Source of the DNA: Microvirga rosea
Lineage (GTDB): Bacteria; Pseudomonadota; Alphaproteobacteria; Rhizobiales; Beijerinckiaceae
Assembly: GCF_020595095.1 (NCBI RefSeq)
Contig: NZ_JAJDOP010000001.1
Coordinates: 124,001-188,000, forward strand
Reading direction: 5' to 3'
Length of the DNA stretch: 64,000 nt
Part shown: piece by piece, positions 27,617-37,400 of the stretch
Layout: each line of letters opens with the position of its first letter
Position numbering within the stretch: position 1 is the first letter of the stretch
Position numbers and translations under genes: made by a program
The notes under the pieces: model-generated
Told to the model about the DNA's origin: nothing
What the model saw: the letters and a program-made list of their open reading frames with translations, nothing else
Databases searched by the model: none

Positions 27617-28496
27617 CCCATCCCACGACGCGCAGGCGGATCCGTTCGAGGCCCAGCGGCCTCGGCTGATCCGCCTCGCCTATCGGATGCTCGGCTCCAT
27701 GAGCGAGGCCGAGGACATCGTTCAGGAAGCCTATCTGCGCTGGCACGGCACCGACCGTACGGCCATCCGCGAGCCGGCCGCGTTCCTGTCCCGGATGGTG
27801 ACGCGGCTTTGCCTCGATTTCCTGAAATCGGCACGGGTTCGGCGCGAGACCTATATCGGTCCGTGGCTTCCGGAGCCGGTGGTCGAGACGTCCGCCGACG
27901 AGACCGAGCAGGAGGACCTGTCCCTCACCCTGATGATGGCACTCGAACGGCTTTCTCCCCTCGAACGGGCCGCCTTTCTCCTGCACGACGTTTTCGGGAT
28001 GGAGTTCGAGCAGATCGCCGCGACCCTCGACCGCGATCCGGCGGCCTGCCGTCAGCTGGCGGCGAGGGCCCGCAAGCACGTGCGCGATGCACGGCCGCGT
28101 TTTGCCGTCTCCCCCGATGAGGGCAGGCGCATGACGGATGCGTTCTTCATGGCATCGCGGACGGGCGATCTCGCATCGCTCCAGAACCTTCTGGCCGAAA
28201 ACGTCATCGCCTATGCGGACGGGGGCGGCATCCGCAGAGCGGCTCTCAATCCTCTGGCCGGAGCTCGCAGGGTCGTAAATTTCTTCGCCGGCGTTTCGCG
28301 CAAGCTCGGCGGCGAGGTCCCGACCGTTGTCTATCGCGGCCTTATCGACGGCCTGCCCGGTCTCGTGACGCGAGAAAGCGACGGAGAATTGCAAAGCCTC
28401 GCCCTGCAGATCGAGAACGGCCGCATCACCGCCATCTATATCGTGCGCAATCCGGAAAAGCTCCGCCACCTGGCTGCAACCGCCAACCTCGCCTGA
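27603..28496 (+). CDS. ECF41-type RNA polymerase sigma factor with fused SnoaL-like domain
   Basis: 297 residues from GTG 27603, which I prefer because it lies at the end of the upstream gene and gives the usual length; an in-frame ATG at 27546 would overlap it by 71 bases. Sigma2 (about 18-85, LIRLAYRMLGSMSEAEDIVQEAYLRW) and sigma4 (about 115-165, LSPLERAAFLLHDVFGMEFEQIA) are followed by a C-terminal NTF2/SnoaL-like domain. The three ECF41 signatures are visible: WLPEP in the linker, DGGG in the fused domain, and NPEKL at the C-terminus. ECF41 factors lack an anti-sigma factor; the fused domain controls activity instead. Confidence 0.95.
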   Translation: MPQHNPSHDAQADPFEAQRPRLIRLAYRMLGSMSEAEDIVQEAYLRWHGTDRTAIREPAAFLSRMVTRLCLDFLKSARVRRETYIGPWLPEPVVETSADETEQEDLSLTLMMALERLSPLERAAFLLHDVFGMEFEQIAATLDRDPAACRQLAARARKHVRDARPRFAVSPDEGRRMTDAFFMASRTGDLASLQNLLAENVIAYADGGGIRRAALNPLAGARRVVNFFAGVSRKLGGEVPTVVYRGLIDGLPGLVTRESDGELQSLALQIENGRITAIYIVRNPEKLRHLAATANLA

Positions 28497-28572
28497 GAGC
28501 CTGGCACGCCGAAGGAACGATTGTCCGGCTCTTTCTCCCCCGTTACGGTGCAGGCTAAAACCGGGGAAGACA

Positions 28573-29877
28573 ATGAGCGCAACCAAGCGGCTGGAGACGA
28601 TCAGAAGCCTTCTGGCGGACGCACATCGGGCGCTTGGCCTGACGTTCGGATTCGAATTATGGGACGGTTCGACGGTGCCGTCGGACTTGCCCTCGTATGC
28701 CATGCGCCTCGTGATCGGCCATGAGAACGTGGTGGCCGCCCTGGTGCGCCGCCCGACCCTCGACACCCTCGTCAATGCTCATGTGGCGGGCCTTCTCGAT
28801 CTGAAGAACGGCACGATCTTCGATCTGGCGGACCAGCGCCCCCAGGGCAAGCTGGGACGCCGGCTGAAGGGGATCAGCAAGATCAAGGCCCTTACGGCCG
28901 CCTATCGGTTCTGGCGCGCTCCGGCCGACATGCCCCGCCCTCTCGACGGCGTGAAGGAACAACCCAGCGCCCGCGACGGCCGCCCGGAAACGAACAAGGG
29001 CAACATCGCCTATCATTACGACGTGTCCAACGACTTCTACCGGCTCTTTCTCGATCCGGAGATGGTTTACACCTGCGCCTACTTCCAGCCGGACTGGCAC
29101 GACGACCTTGCGAAAGCCCAGATCGACAAGCTCGACATGATCTGTCGCAAGCTGCGCCTGAAACCCGGCGAGCGCCTGCTCGATATCGGCTGCGGCTGGG
29201 GCGCCCTGATCTGCCATGCGGCGCAGCATTACGGCGTCAAGGCGACGGGCGTCACCCTGGCGGAAGAGCAGGCCGCTCTCGCACGGGAGAAGATCGCACG
29301 GCTCGGCCTCCAGGACCGCGTGGAGGTGATCCTCAAGGACTTCACCCAGATGGAAGGCGAGTTCGACAAGATCTCGTCGATCGGGATGTTCGAGCACGTG
29401 GGGATCGCCAACCATCCTGCCTATTATCGGACCGTGCACCGGCTGCTGAAGCCGCGCGGGCTCTATCTGCATCACTGCATCGCCCGCCGGGCCAAGCGCT
29501 CCGACCGCGCCTTCGGGCGCCTGAAGCCGGAAGCCAAGGCGATCATGCGTTACATCTTTCCCGGTGCCGAGCTCGATCATCTCGGCATGTCGGTCGCGAA
29601 CCTCGAACGCTTCGGGTTCGAGGTCCACGACGTCGAGGCCTGGCGGGAGCACTACCAACGGACGACCCGCCTCTGGTGGGAAAACCTCAATGCCCGCCGG
29701 GCGGAAGCGGAAGCGGAAGTGGGCCCGGAGAAGACCCGCACCTGGCTGCTCTACTTAGCCGGCGTTTCCCTCGGATTCGGACGCGGCGTGATCGGCATCA
29801 ACCAGACACTCGCCTCGAAACGGACCCGAGGACCGGCGGGCCTGCCGCCGACACGGGCCGATCTCTACGTGTCCTGA
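28573..29877 (+). CDS. cfa: Cyclopropane-fatty-acyl-phospholipid synthase family
   Basis: 434 residues. It methylenates unsaturated acyl chains of membrane phospholipids with S-adenosylmethionine. The N-terminal lipid-binding domain (to about 140) leads into HYDVSNDFYRLFLDPEMVYTC, then the SAM motif LDIGCGWGALI near residue 203, and FDKISSIGMFEHVG. All are typical of CFA synthases. It follows the ECF41 gene on the same strand by 76 bases, so stress-linked co-expression is possible. Its last 13 bases overlap the converging gene. Confidence 0.93.
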   Translation: MSATKRLETIRSLLADAHRALGLTFGFELWDGSTVPSDLPSYAMRLVIGHENVVAALVRRPTLDTLVNAHVAGLLDLKNGTIFDLADQRPQGKLGRRLKGISKIKALTAAYRFWRAPADMPRPLDGVKEQPSARDGRPETNKGNIAYHYDVSNDFYRLFLDPEMVYTCAYFQPDWHDDLAKAQIDKLDMICRKLRLKPGERLLDIGCGWGALICHAAQHYGVKATGVTLAEEQAALAREKIARLGLQDRVEVILKDFTQMEGEFDKISSIGMFEHVGIANHPAYYRTVHRLLKPRGLYLHHCIARRAKRSDRAFGRLKPEAKAIMRYIFPGAELDHLGMSVANLERFGFEVHDVEAWREHYQRTTRLWWENLNARRAEAEAEVGPEKTRTWLLYLAGVSLGFGRGVIGINQTLASKRTRGPAGLPPTRADLYVS

Positions 29878-31523
29878 GGCATAAGCCAGCCGGTATAGCG
29901 AACGAGAGGGCCCACCAGAGGGAGCGTGATTGCCACGTCGAATCGATACCGGTCTTGCGAATCAACGGATGTCAGCGCGGACGCTTTAGGTGCAAAACTC
30001 AACGGCAGGCTCAAAAATCCCATGTGCCAGCCGGTAACGGTCAGCCCGAATCCATCGGGACAAGGCTCGATAGCGAGTTCGAAACGGAATGGGCCAAATC
30101 GTTCATAAAGGCAGCGCGGCTGCCCCTCTGACCAGAGCTTGCTGTGAAAGATGGTCTGCCCGAAGCGGCGGGTCCAGATTTCGAAGGAGCCTTTGGGCTT
30201 GAGACAAACTTCGGCAGGGAGATCGGAGCTCGTCCGAGGAAATCCGAACGCTCGTGCAAGGATACGCGCGATGGGATTGCGGGCTGCTTCAACCGAGGCT
30301 CGGCCTATCAGGCGGATCGGCTGGGATCCGTGGATCCGACGGATCAAGGCGGGCAGATGTTTCGTATCCGATCCGAGAGTCCTCCCCAGAAGAGAGGGCG
30401 CACAAGGCCAGCTTTCTGCCCGCAGCGTTCGAATTCGGAAACGTCGAAATTCCCTTTCGATCATGTCCAGGGTCACAAGGTCGCTCGCAATTCTTGCGCC
30501 CTCCTGCGTGACGGGCGTCTCAAGCCAGTGACGTATCAGGGCGAGGGCCGGCAGGACCGGAACATGAGGACCGTCGCCGGCCTCTGCGACCAAAGACCAT
30601 TGCGCGGACACCGCTTGTCCGTCACGGTTCAGTCCCTGCGCGGCAACGAGCATGCCGCCCCGATCAGTGCCGAAACGCTCGAGCCATGAAGCAACCCGTT
30701 GCAGGAAAGGTGCGAGCGGACGAAGGGAGCGGATAAGCCCCCAGCGCACGGGCAGAGACAGGAACCAAAGTCCAAGGTGAAGGATGGGCAGTTCCAATCC
30801 AGCCCTGAATGTCACGGAACGCGCGAGGGGATAGCGAGTCGGGAGCAGGTCGAGATCCGGCGTCTCGCAGAGAGAAAGCCATCGGCGGCCGAGCCCCGGC
30901 ATCTCTCGTCTAACGAGATCGCCCCAGCCCGGTTTTCGCGTCCAGCAAGCGTCTTTCCAAAGCCTGACGGGCTGACCCACATAGGCCAGGATCGCCTCGA
31001 TCACGGACCGCCCCCGTGGAGCACGATTCCCGGGTGAAATGGCAATCTCGATGTCGTCGACCTGCGCCCATCCAGCCACCATGGCGGCCAGCGCCGCGCC
31101 GGACAAGGCTGGCGTCGAGCTCGCTCCCGTTACGGCAAGAACGCCGGACTTTCGGGCCAGTTCGTCCAATGCTGCAAAGGAAGCCACGAAATCGCGCGCG
31201 TCGGCGAGATCGAGGTAGCGGCATCCTGCAGCAATGGCTGCGCGAGCCAGACGGGGCTCGCCGCCCTGGAAAGGTCCCGCCGCATCGACGACGCAGAACG
31301 GCACAAGGCGGCGCAAAGTCTCGTCGGCGGCTTCCCGATCGACAATCGCCACCGAAACGCGCCTCATCCCGTATCGGCTTTGCCACTCCCGCACCAGCGG
31401 GTCGTTTGCGTCGACGGTGCGCCCGCCGACGATAACCTCAACGTCGGTTGTTGCGAGCAGACCCTCCACAAGCCTGCGTCCGAAGACACCTTTTCCGCCG
31501 ACCACCAGAATTCGCGAGATCAC
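29865..31523 (-). CDS. Saccharopine dehydrogenase-like protein fused to DUF4166
   Basis: 552 residues. An N-terminal Rossmann domain (RILVVGGKGVFGRRLVEGLL, then DAAGPFQGGEPRLARAAIAAGC) matches the saccharopine dehydrogenase/trans-acting enoyl reductase group. The C-terminal ~190 residues (from about 365, with GSFEIWTRRFGQTIFHSKLW and FELAIEPCPDGFGLTVTGW) match DUF4166. A lysine-metabolism role is unlikely given this fusion; a lipid or polyketide reductase is a guess. Codon use seems slightly less GC-rich than in neighbours. Its start overlaps the stop of the DCC gene by four bases, so they form a pair. Confidence 0.85.
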   Translation of the reverse strand: MISRILVVGGKGVFGRRLVEGLLATTDVEVIVGGRTVDANDPLVREWQSRYGMRRVSVAIVDREAADETLRRLVPFCVVDAAGPFQGGEPRLARAAIAAGCRYLDLADARDFVASFAALDELARKSGVLAVTGASSTPALSGAALAAMVAGWAQVDDIEIAISPGNRAPRGRSVIEAILAYVGQPVRLWKDACWTRKPGWGDLVRREMPGLGRRWLSLCETPDLDLLPTRYPLARSVTFRAGLELPILHLGLWFLSLPVRWGLIRSLRPLAPFLQRVASWLERFGTDRGGMLVAAQGLNRDGQAVSAQWSLVAEAGDGPHVPVLPALALIRHWLETPVTQEGARIASDLVTLDMIEREFRRFRIRTLRAESWPCAPSLLGRTLGSDTKHLPALIRRIHGSQPIRLIGRASVEAARNPIARILARAFGFPRTSSDLPAEVCLKPKGSFEIWTRRFGQTIFHSKLWSEGQPRCLYERFGPFRFELAIEPCPDGFGLTVTGWHMGFLSLPLSFAPKASALTSVDSQDRYRFDVAITLPLVGPLVRYTGWLMPQDT

Positions 31524-31996
31524 GACATGGAACTCTCAGTCGGCTCGTCCATGATACGTCCGGCCAGAGCTGGCGACGGAAGAAGACAACGCTCGTCTTT
31601 TCCAAACAATGCATAGCGATTGCGTGCGACGCGATCGTAAAGCCAGTTCCGCACCGGTCGTGGGATGGCGCCGAGACATCTCGTCCATCCATAACCCTTG
31701 AGATGATGCAAGACTGCCAATGCGGCATCAGCCTTGAAATAGGCATTGCCGCCGACGATGACGACGTTGGTCTCCGGCTCGTCCGAATCGATCCCGAGCG
31801 CTGTCGCGAGCGCACGTCCCGAGGCGGATTGAATCCGCATGAAGCGGAAACGCGGTGATGTCTCATGCTCAAGGATGAAACGAACCCATGACGAGCACAG
31901 AATGCAGACGCCATCGAAAAGAATCAGGGAATCCGGCAACCCGGAGACGGGCCGAGGTGCCCAAGAGCCTGATCCCGCGCGCATACGAAGTTTCAT
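31520..31996 (-). CDS. DCC-family thiol-disulfide oxidoreductase-like protein
   Basis: 158 residues from the ATG at 31996. The family motif is LILFDGVCILCSSWVRFIL: an aspartate, then Cys-x-x-Cys after beta1. YGWTRCLGAIPRPVRNWLYD and RNRYALFGKDERCLLPSP complete the DUF393 pattern. DCC proteins resemble thioredoxins, but few have known substrates. The stop overlaps the ATG of the DUF4166 protein (ATGA), so the two act together. A longer frame to 32032 would need a TTG start. Confidence 0.9.
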   Translation of the reverse strand: MKLRMRAGSGSWAPRPVSGLPDSLILFDGVCILCSSWVRFILEHETSPRFRFMRIQSASGRALATALGIDSDEPETNVVIVGGNAYFKADAALAVLHHLKGYGWTRCLGAIPRPVRNWLYDRVARNRYALFGKDERCLLPSPALAGRIMDEPTESSMS

Positions 31997-32041
31997 TTCC
32001 AGTACTCTAGCGCAGGCTGAAGCACCGGCCAATGGCCAAGT

Positions 32042-32545
32042 CTACCGCTCGACGATGACCCTCGTTCCAACCGAGACGTGCTCGTAGAGATCGACGATAT
32101 CCTCGTTGAGCATGCGGATGCAGCCATAGGAGGCGTAGGTCCCGATGGAGGACGGGCGGTTGGTGCCGTGAATGGCGTATTCGTCCCTGTCGAGGGTCAG
32201 GGCACGGGCGCCCATGGGGTTGCTGGGCGAACCGCCCGGAATGACTTGGGGCAGGCGAGGATTGTCGCGCTTCACCTCGTCCGGTGGCGACCAGGCGGGC
32301 TTGACGTATTTCCCGTCGATCCACGCCTCGCCGAACCATTGCTTGCCGGGCTTGCCGACCGCCACCCGGTAGCGCAGCGCCGTGCCGTCGCCGCGCACGT
32401 AGTAGAGCTGACGCTCGCCGGTCCGGATCAGGATGGTGCCGGGCGACACCGACCCGGGAAACGGCACGACGTCACGGGCGCTGGCGGTCGACCCGATACC
32501 CAGCGCTCCCACCATGGCGGCCACGATGGCCATGCTCCTTCCCAT
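32042..32545 (-). CDS. L,D-transpeptidase (YkuD family)
   Basis: 167 residues. The ATG at 32545 is preceded by GGGAGGAT; the longer frame starts at TTG. A signal peptide (to about residue 22, GSTASA) exports it. The YkuD domain holds EYAIHGTNRPSSIG and then SYGCIRM. The nucleophile Cys and first His are present, but the residue that is usually His in SHGC is Tyr. It should form 3-3 cross-links in peptidoglycan or attach outer-membrane proteins to it. Confidence 0.92.
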   Translation of the reverse strand: MGRSMAIVAAMVGALGIGSTASARDVVPFPGSVSPGTILIRTGERQLYYVRGDGTALRYRVAVGKPGKQWFGEAWIDGKYVKPAWSPPDEVKRDNPRLPQVIPGGSPSNPMGARALTLDRDEYAIHGTNRPSSIGTYASYGCIRMLNEDIVDLYEHVSVGTRVIVER

Positions 32546-32629
32546 ATCCCGATCCTCCCGCCGCAAGCTGCGCAGGAGTGAGACGCGGAAAGAACCGTGG
32601 CGGTTCCAGAATCGGAGCCGCGGCGCCCG

Positions 32630-32893
32630 TCAGATCACCGGGTCCCAGGCGAGCATGCGATCCCCGGCTCCATGCTGCGCCGGTCGGGGCGTGCGGTTCG
32701 TCATGCGGGCGTAGAGCTGCTTGACGACGCGGCTGGCCGTGGTCACGCACAGGAAGGGCAGAAAGGCGTGAACGAGGGCCGCCAGACCCGCTCCGAGAAG
32801 CGGCCAGGCGAAGCTGAGAGCAACGCCCATATGCTCGAAATAGGTTTCGCCGACCGAGTCGGGGTGCTCGGTGAACAGAGTCTTCAAGGACAT
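32630..32893 (-). CDS. DUF6356 family small membrane protein
   Basis: 87 residues. It starts SLKTLFTEHPDSVGETYFEHM, a motif shared by the DUF6356 family, and has one or two hydrophobic helices (about 24-52, SFAWPLLGAGLAALVHAFLPFL). The C-terminal tail is short and polar. Function unknown. It lies between the L,D-transpeptidase and an MFS gene on the same strand, with 84 bases to the former. Confidence 0.8.
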   Translation of the reverse strand: MSLKTLFTEHPDSVGETYFEHMGVALSFAWPLLGAGLAALVHAFLPFLCVTTASRVVKQLYARMTNRTPRPAQHGAGDRMLAWDPVI

Positions 32894-32975
32894 GGATCGC
32901 CTCCTTCAACGGCCCCTATCGTAATGGCATGCATCCGCCGGCTCAAGCTTTCGAGGATTGCCGCTAAAGGACTAC

Positions 32976-34406
32976 TCAGGCCCGCTTCACGCCGGCGACG
33001 AGGATTCCGCCGGCAAGGAAGAACAGGATCAGCACGGCGGGCCCCGCCGCCTGGGTCTGGAAGAGGCCCGTTGCGATCGCGACCATCAGAGGGGCCAGGA
33101 AGGACGTGACCTTCCCGGACAGCGCCAGCAGGCCGAAATAGCGGCCGGCTTCATGGGCCGGGACCAGACGGGCCAGAAGGCTGCGGGAGGATGCCTGAAG
33201 CGGGCCCGCGACGGCGCCGATCATCAGGCCGAGCGCCAGGAAGGCCTTTTCAGGGGCGCTGCCGTAAAGACCGTCATCGGGCTGCGCCGGGGCCGTCGCG
33301 ATCACGAACAGCACGTGATCGGGACCGAGCGACAGCACACCGAGGCAGACGAGGCACAGAACCGCGATGGCGCCCAGGATCACCGGCTTTGCTCCGAACC
33401 GGTCGTCCAGGCGGCCGCCGATCAGCGCCCCCAGCGTCCCGGTGACGGTCAGCATGATGCCGAAGATGCCGAGCTCCGTCGCCTGCCAGCCGAACACGCC
33501 CGCTCCATAGATTCCCCCAAAGGCGAAAAGGGCTACGAGCGCGTCCTGGTACACCATGTTGGCAAGGAGAAAACGCCCGACGCTCTCGTGCCGTCGCGCA
33601 TCGGCGATGGTGGTGCGGACCTGGGCGAGCCCCTTGGCGACCGCATCCTTCACGCTGAGGGACGAGCGGGCGATGTCGGGAGTGAAGAAGAAGAGCGGGA
33701 GGATGAACACCAGAAACCATAAGGCCGAGAACGGCCCCGTGATGCGGTCCCCCTCACGGGTCGCAGGATCCAGCCCGAACAGCGGCGCGGCGCCGATGAT
33801 GGTTCTGCCCGTTTCCCCATTGGCCGCGAGGAAACCCAGCACGATGAGGAGGGAAACGAGCCCGCCCAGATAGCCGATGGCCCAACCGGTGCCCGACAGG
33901 CGCCCGAAACGCTCCGGCGGGACCAGATGGGGAATCATGGCATTGTTGAAGACGGCGGCCACCTCCACGGCGACCGTTCCGATCCCGAAGCCGACAAGGG
34001 CGATGGGGATCGCGTAGGATGCGCCCGGAACGGCGAACCAGAGAGCGAAAGACGACGCGAACAACACGCCGCCGCAGGCCGCGATCCAGGGTTTCTTCGG
34101 TCCCGTGGCATCGGCGATGGATCCGAGCACCGGCGACAACACCGCCAAGATGAGGCCCGCGCACGCGGTCGCGTAGCCCCAGAGGCTTTGTCCCGTGACG
34201 GGATCCGGCGCCAGAGCGGCGGCGAAAAAGGGTGCGAAGACGAACGTGGTGACGAGGGTGAAGAAGGGCTGGCACGCCCAATCGAACAGGAGCCAGCCGA
34301 TGATGGCGGGTCGGGAAGCGAATCCGCCGGGCCTTTCGGCCTTGCTGGCCACGGGTGGCGGGCTCGCCGGCGGAAGGGATTCCAGGACATCGTGATGATC
34401 GGTCAT
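32976..34406 (-). CDS. MFS transporter, UMF1/Atg22-like
   Basis: 476 residues and about 12 membrane helices. It has the N-terminal WLLFDWACQPFFTLVTTFVF segment and GSIADATGPKKPW, a variant of the MFS loop-2 signature. The length and long loop between helices 6 and 7 fit the UMF1 (vacuole-effluxer Atg22-like) group of the major facilitator superfamily. Bacterial members have no agreed substrate. It lies 59 bases downstream of the glutamate dehydrogenase gene on the same strand. Confidence 0.9.
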   Translation of the reverse strand: MTDHHDVLESLPPASPPPVASKAERPGGFASRPAIIGWLLFDWACQPFFTLVTTFVFAPFFAAALAPDPVTGQSLWGYATACAGLILAVLSPVLGSIADATGPKKPWIAACGGVLFASSFALWFAVPGASYAIPIALVGFGIGTVAVEVAAVFNNAMIPHLVPPERFGRLSGTGWAIGYLGGLVSLLIVLGFLAANGETGRTIIGAAPLFGLDPATREGDRITGPFSALWFLVFILPLFFFTPDIARSSLSVKDAVAKGLAQVRTTIADARRHESVGRFLLANMVYQDALVALFAFGGIYGAGVFGWQATELGIFGIMLTVTGTLGALIGGRLDDRFGAKPVILGAIAVLCLVCLGVLSLGPDHVLFVIATAPAQPDDGLYGSAPEKAFLALGLMIGAVAGPLQASSRSLLARLVPAHEAGRYFGLLALSGKVTSFLAPLMVAIATGLFQTQAAGPAVLILFFLAGGILVAGVKRA

Positions 34407-34465
34407 GGAATCTCCTTAGAGCCTCTTGCCCCCGCCGCGCGAGGGCTTTCGCGCCAAGATCGGCC

Positions 34466-37400
34466 CTAGGCTCGCGCCAGATCGCCCAGAAGGCTTGCCG
34501 CCACGGTGACCTTCGACAGGGTCAGGCCCGACAGGACGATACTATCCACCGCATTGCGGATCCGCGTGACGTCGGCGCCCCGCTTCTCGCTCCAGACCTG
34601 AACCGCCTCCGGTCCCGAGATATCCTGCGCCGCCACCTCGGCCGTGAGATTGCGATGGGCCGACGCGATGCTGTCGACGGCCCGGTCCAGGGCCAGGCGA
34701 TCGAAGTAATCGCTGACGCCGATCTCGCGCGCGGCGCCGATGAGCGAACCCAGACGAAACACGCCTTCGAGAGCAAAATGGGTCTTGGCGATATCCGTGA
34801 CGGATTTCCCGGTCTTCTGAGCGGTCAGCACGATATCGGGCGCCGCAACCAGATCCGGCAGAGCCCCGAGGCGGCGCGCCAGATCCTCCGGGGTTCCCTG
34901 CTCCACGAGCGCCTGCGTGCGGGCATCCCACACATCCAGCGCTTCCTGGGAGAGGGTTTCGCGAAGGCCGCGCTCGATCTCGGCAATGCCGTCCGCATAG
35001 GTCCCGATCACGGCATCGAGGGAGGTGCTCGTGAAATCCACATTGCGGATGAACCACACGATCCGGCTCATGAGCAGGTCCTGCAATTCACCGTAAAGCC
35101 GCAGCTGCAGCGCGCCGGGAACCACCCCATCGAGAGCATCGATGGCCGCGTTGAGTTCGGTGAGGCCGAACGAGTCCCGCGTTGCCGCGTAGGCGGCCGC
35201 AATGGTCGGGGCGTCGGCGCCGGTCTGATCGACCAGGCGGGCGACCATGGTCGGACCGCCGCGGTTGATGATGGCGTTGGCGAGCTGCGTGGCAATGATT
35301 TCGCGGCGCAGGCGATGGGTTTCGATCGCATCGGGGAAACGCTCGCGCATCTCCACGGGGAAGTAGCGCTCGAGCTCCTTCCCCAGATACGGATCGTCCG
35401 GCACCGTGCTTTCGAGAAGCTCGTCGTGAAGCGAGAGTTTCGCATAGGCGAGAAGCACCGCGATCTCGGGCCGCGTGAGCCCTTCCCCGCGCCGTGCACG
35501 CTCCGTCAGCGTATTGTCGTCGGGAAGATACTCGACGTTGCGGTCGAGGCGGCCTTGCGCTTCGAGCATGTGCATGAGACGGCGCGCAAAACCCATGTCG
35601 CCGGCGCTGCGGCGCTCCGAAAGGGACAACGCCAGGGTCTGCAGGTAATTGTTGCGCAGCACCAGCTTGGCGACCTCGTCCGTCATATCGACGAGCAGCT
35701 CGTTGCGCGCCTCCGCGCTCAGGCGTCCGTCGCGCTCCGGAACGGTGAGCGCGATCTTGATGTTCACCTCCACGTCGGACGTGTTGACGCCCGCGGAATT
35801 GTCGATCGCATCCGTGTTGAGGCGAACGCCCGAGCGGGCCGCCTCGATGCGCCCGCGCTGGGTCATGCCGAGATTGGCGCCCTCCCCGATCACCTGCGCT
35901 CTGACTTCCGGGCCGGTGATGCGGATCGCGTCGTTGGCGCGGTCGCCCACCTGCTCGTCCGTTTCGGTCGAAGCGCGGATATAGGTGCCGATGCCGCCGA
36001 ACCAGAGCAAGCCGACCGGAGCCCTCAGGATGGCGCTCATCACCTCGCTCGGGGCCGCCTGCGCCTTGTCGATGCCCAAAACGGCGCGGATCTCCTCCGA
36101 CAGCGGAATCGACTTCGCGCTGCGCGGGAACACGCCGCCGCCCTTGGAGATCAGGCTCTTGTCGTAATCCTGCCAGCTCGACCGGGGCAGATTGAACAGG
36201 CGCTCGCGCTCCTTGAAGGAAACCTCCGGATCCGGGTCCGGATCGAGGAAGATGTCCCGGTGATCGAAGGCGGCAACCAGCTTGAGAGCCCGCGACAACA
36301 GCATCCCGTTGCCGAACACGTCACCCGACATGTCGCCGACGCCAGCCACCGTGACCGGCTGGGACTGGATGTCCACGTCCATCTCGCGGAAGTGGCGCTT
36401 GACCGCTTCCCAGGCGCCGCGCGCCGTAATGCCCATCTTCTTGTGGTCGTAGCCCTGGCTGCCGCCGGACGCGAAGGCATCGCCGAGCCAGTGATGCTTC
36501 TCGGCCGAAAGCTCGTTGGCCGTATCCGAGAAGGTCGCGGTGCCCTTGTCGGCGGCCACCACGAGATAGGGATCGTTCCCGTCATGCCGCACGGTCTCGG
36601 CCGGTGGGACCACGTGGTCGCCTTCGATGTTGTCGGTCAGCTGAAGCAGGGTGCGCACGAAGATGCGGTAGCTTTCCGTGCCTTCGGCGATCCAGGCCTG
36701 CCGGTCGCTCGCCGGCGGCAATTGCTTCGGCACGAAGCCGCCCTTCGCGCCGACCGGAACGATGACCGCATTCTTGACCTGCTGCGCCTTGACGAGGCCG
36801 AGGACTTCCGTCCGGAAATCCTGGGGCCGGTCCGACCAGCGAAGTCCGCCGCGCGCCACCTTGCCGAAGCGCAGATGCACGCCCTCGACCCGTGGCGAGT
36901 AAACGAAGATCTCGTAAAGCGGCTTGGGCAGGGGCAAGCCCTCGACCTTCGCGCACTCGAACTTGAGCGCGATGGTCTGCCGCGGAAGTCCGTTGCCTTC
37001 GAGCTGGAAGAAGTTGGTCCGAACCGCCGCCTCGACGAGATTGATGAAGCGACGCAGGATCCGGTCGTCGTCCAGGCTCGTGACGTTCTTGAGCAGCTCC
37101 TCGATTTCGGCGCGGAGATTCGTCTCGGCCGCGGCGCGTTCTTCCACACCCTCGATGCGCGGATCGAAGCGGGCATAGAACAGCTCGACCAGCTTCACGG
37201 CGATGGCGCTATGGCGCGCCAGGGTTTCGGCGAGATAATCCTGCGCATAGGGAATGCGGATCTGGCGCAGATACCGGCCGAGGGCCCGCACCATGGCGAC
37301 ATCGCGCCAGCCGAGCCCGGCCTCGAGCACGAGGCGGTTGAAAGCGTCGGATTCCGCAAGTCCGCGGAACAGGGCCAGCAGCGCCGCCTCGATGAGATCC

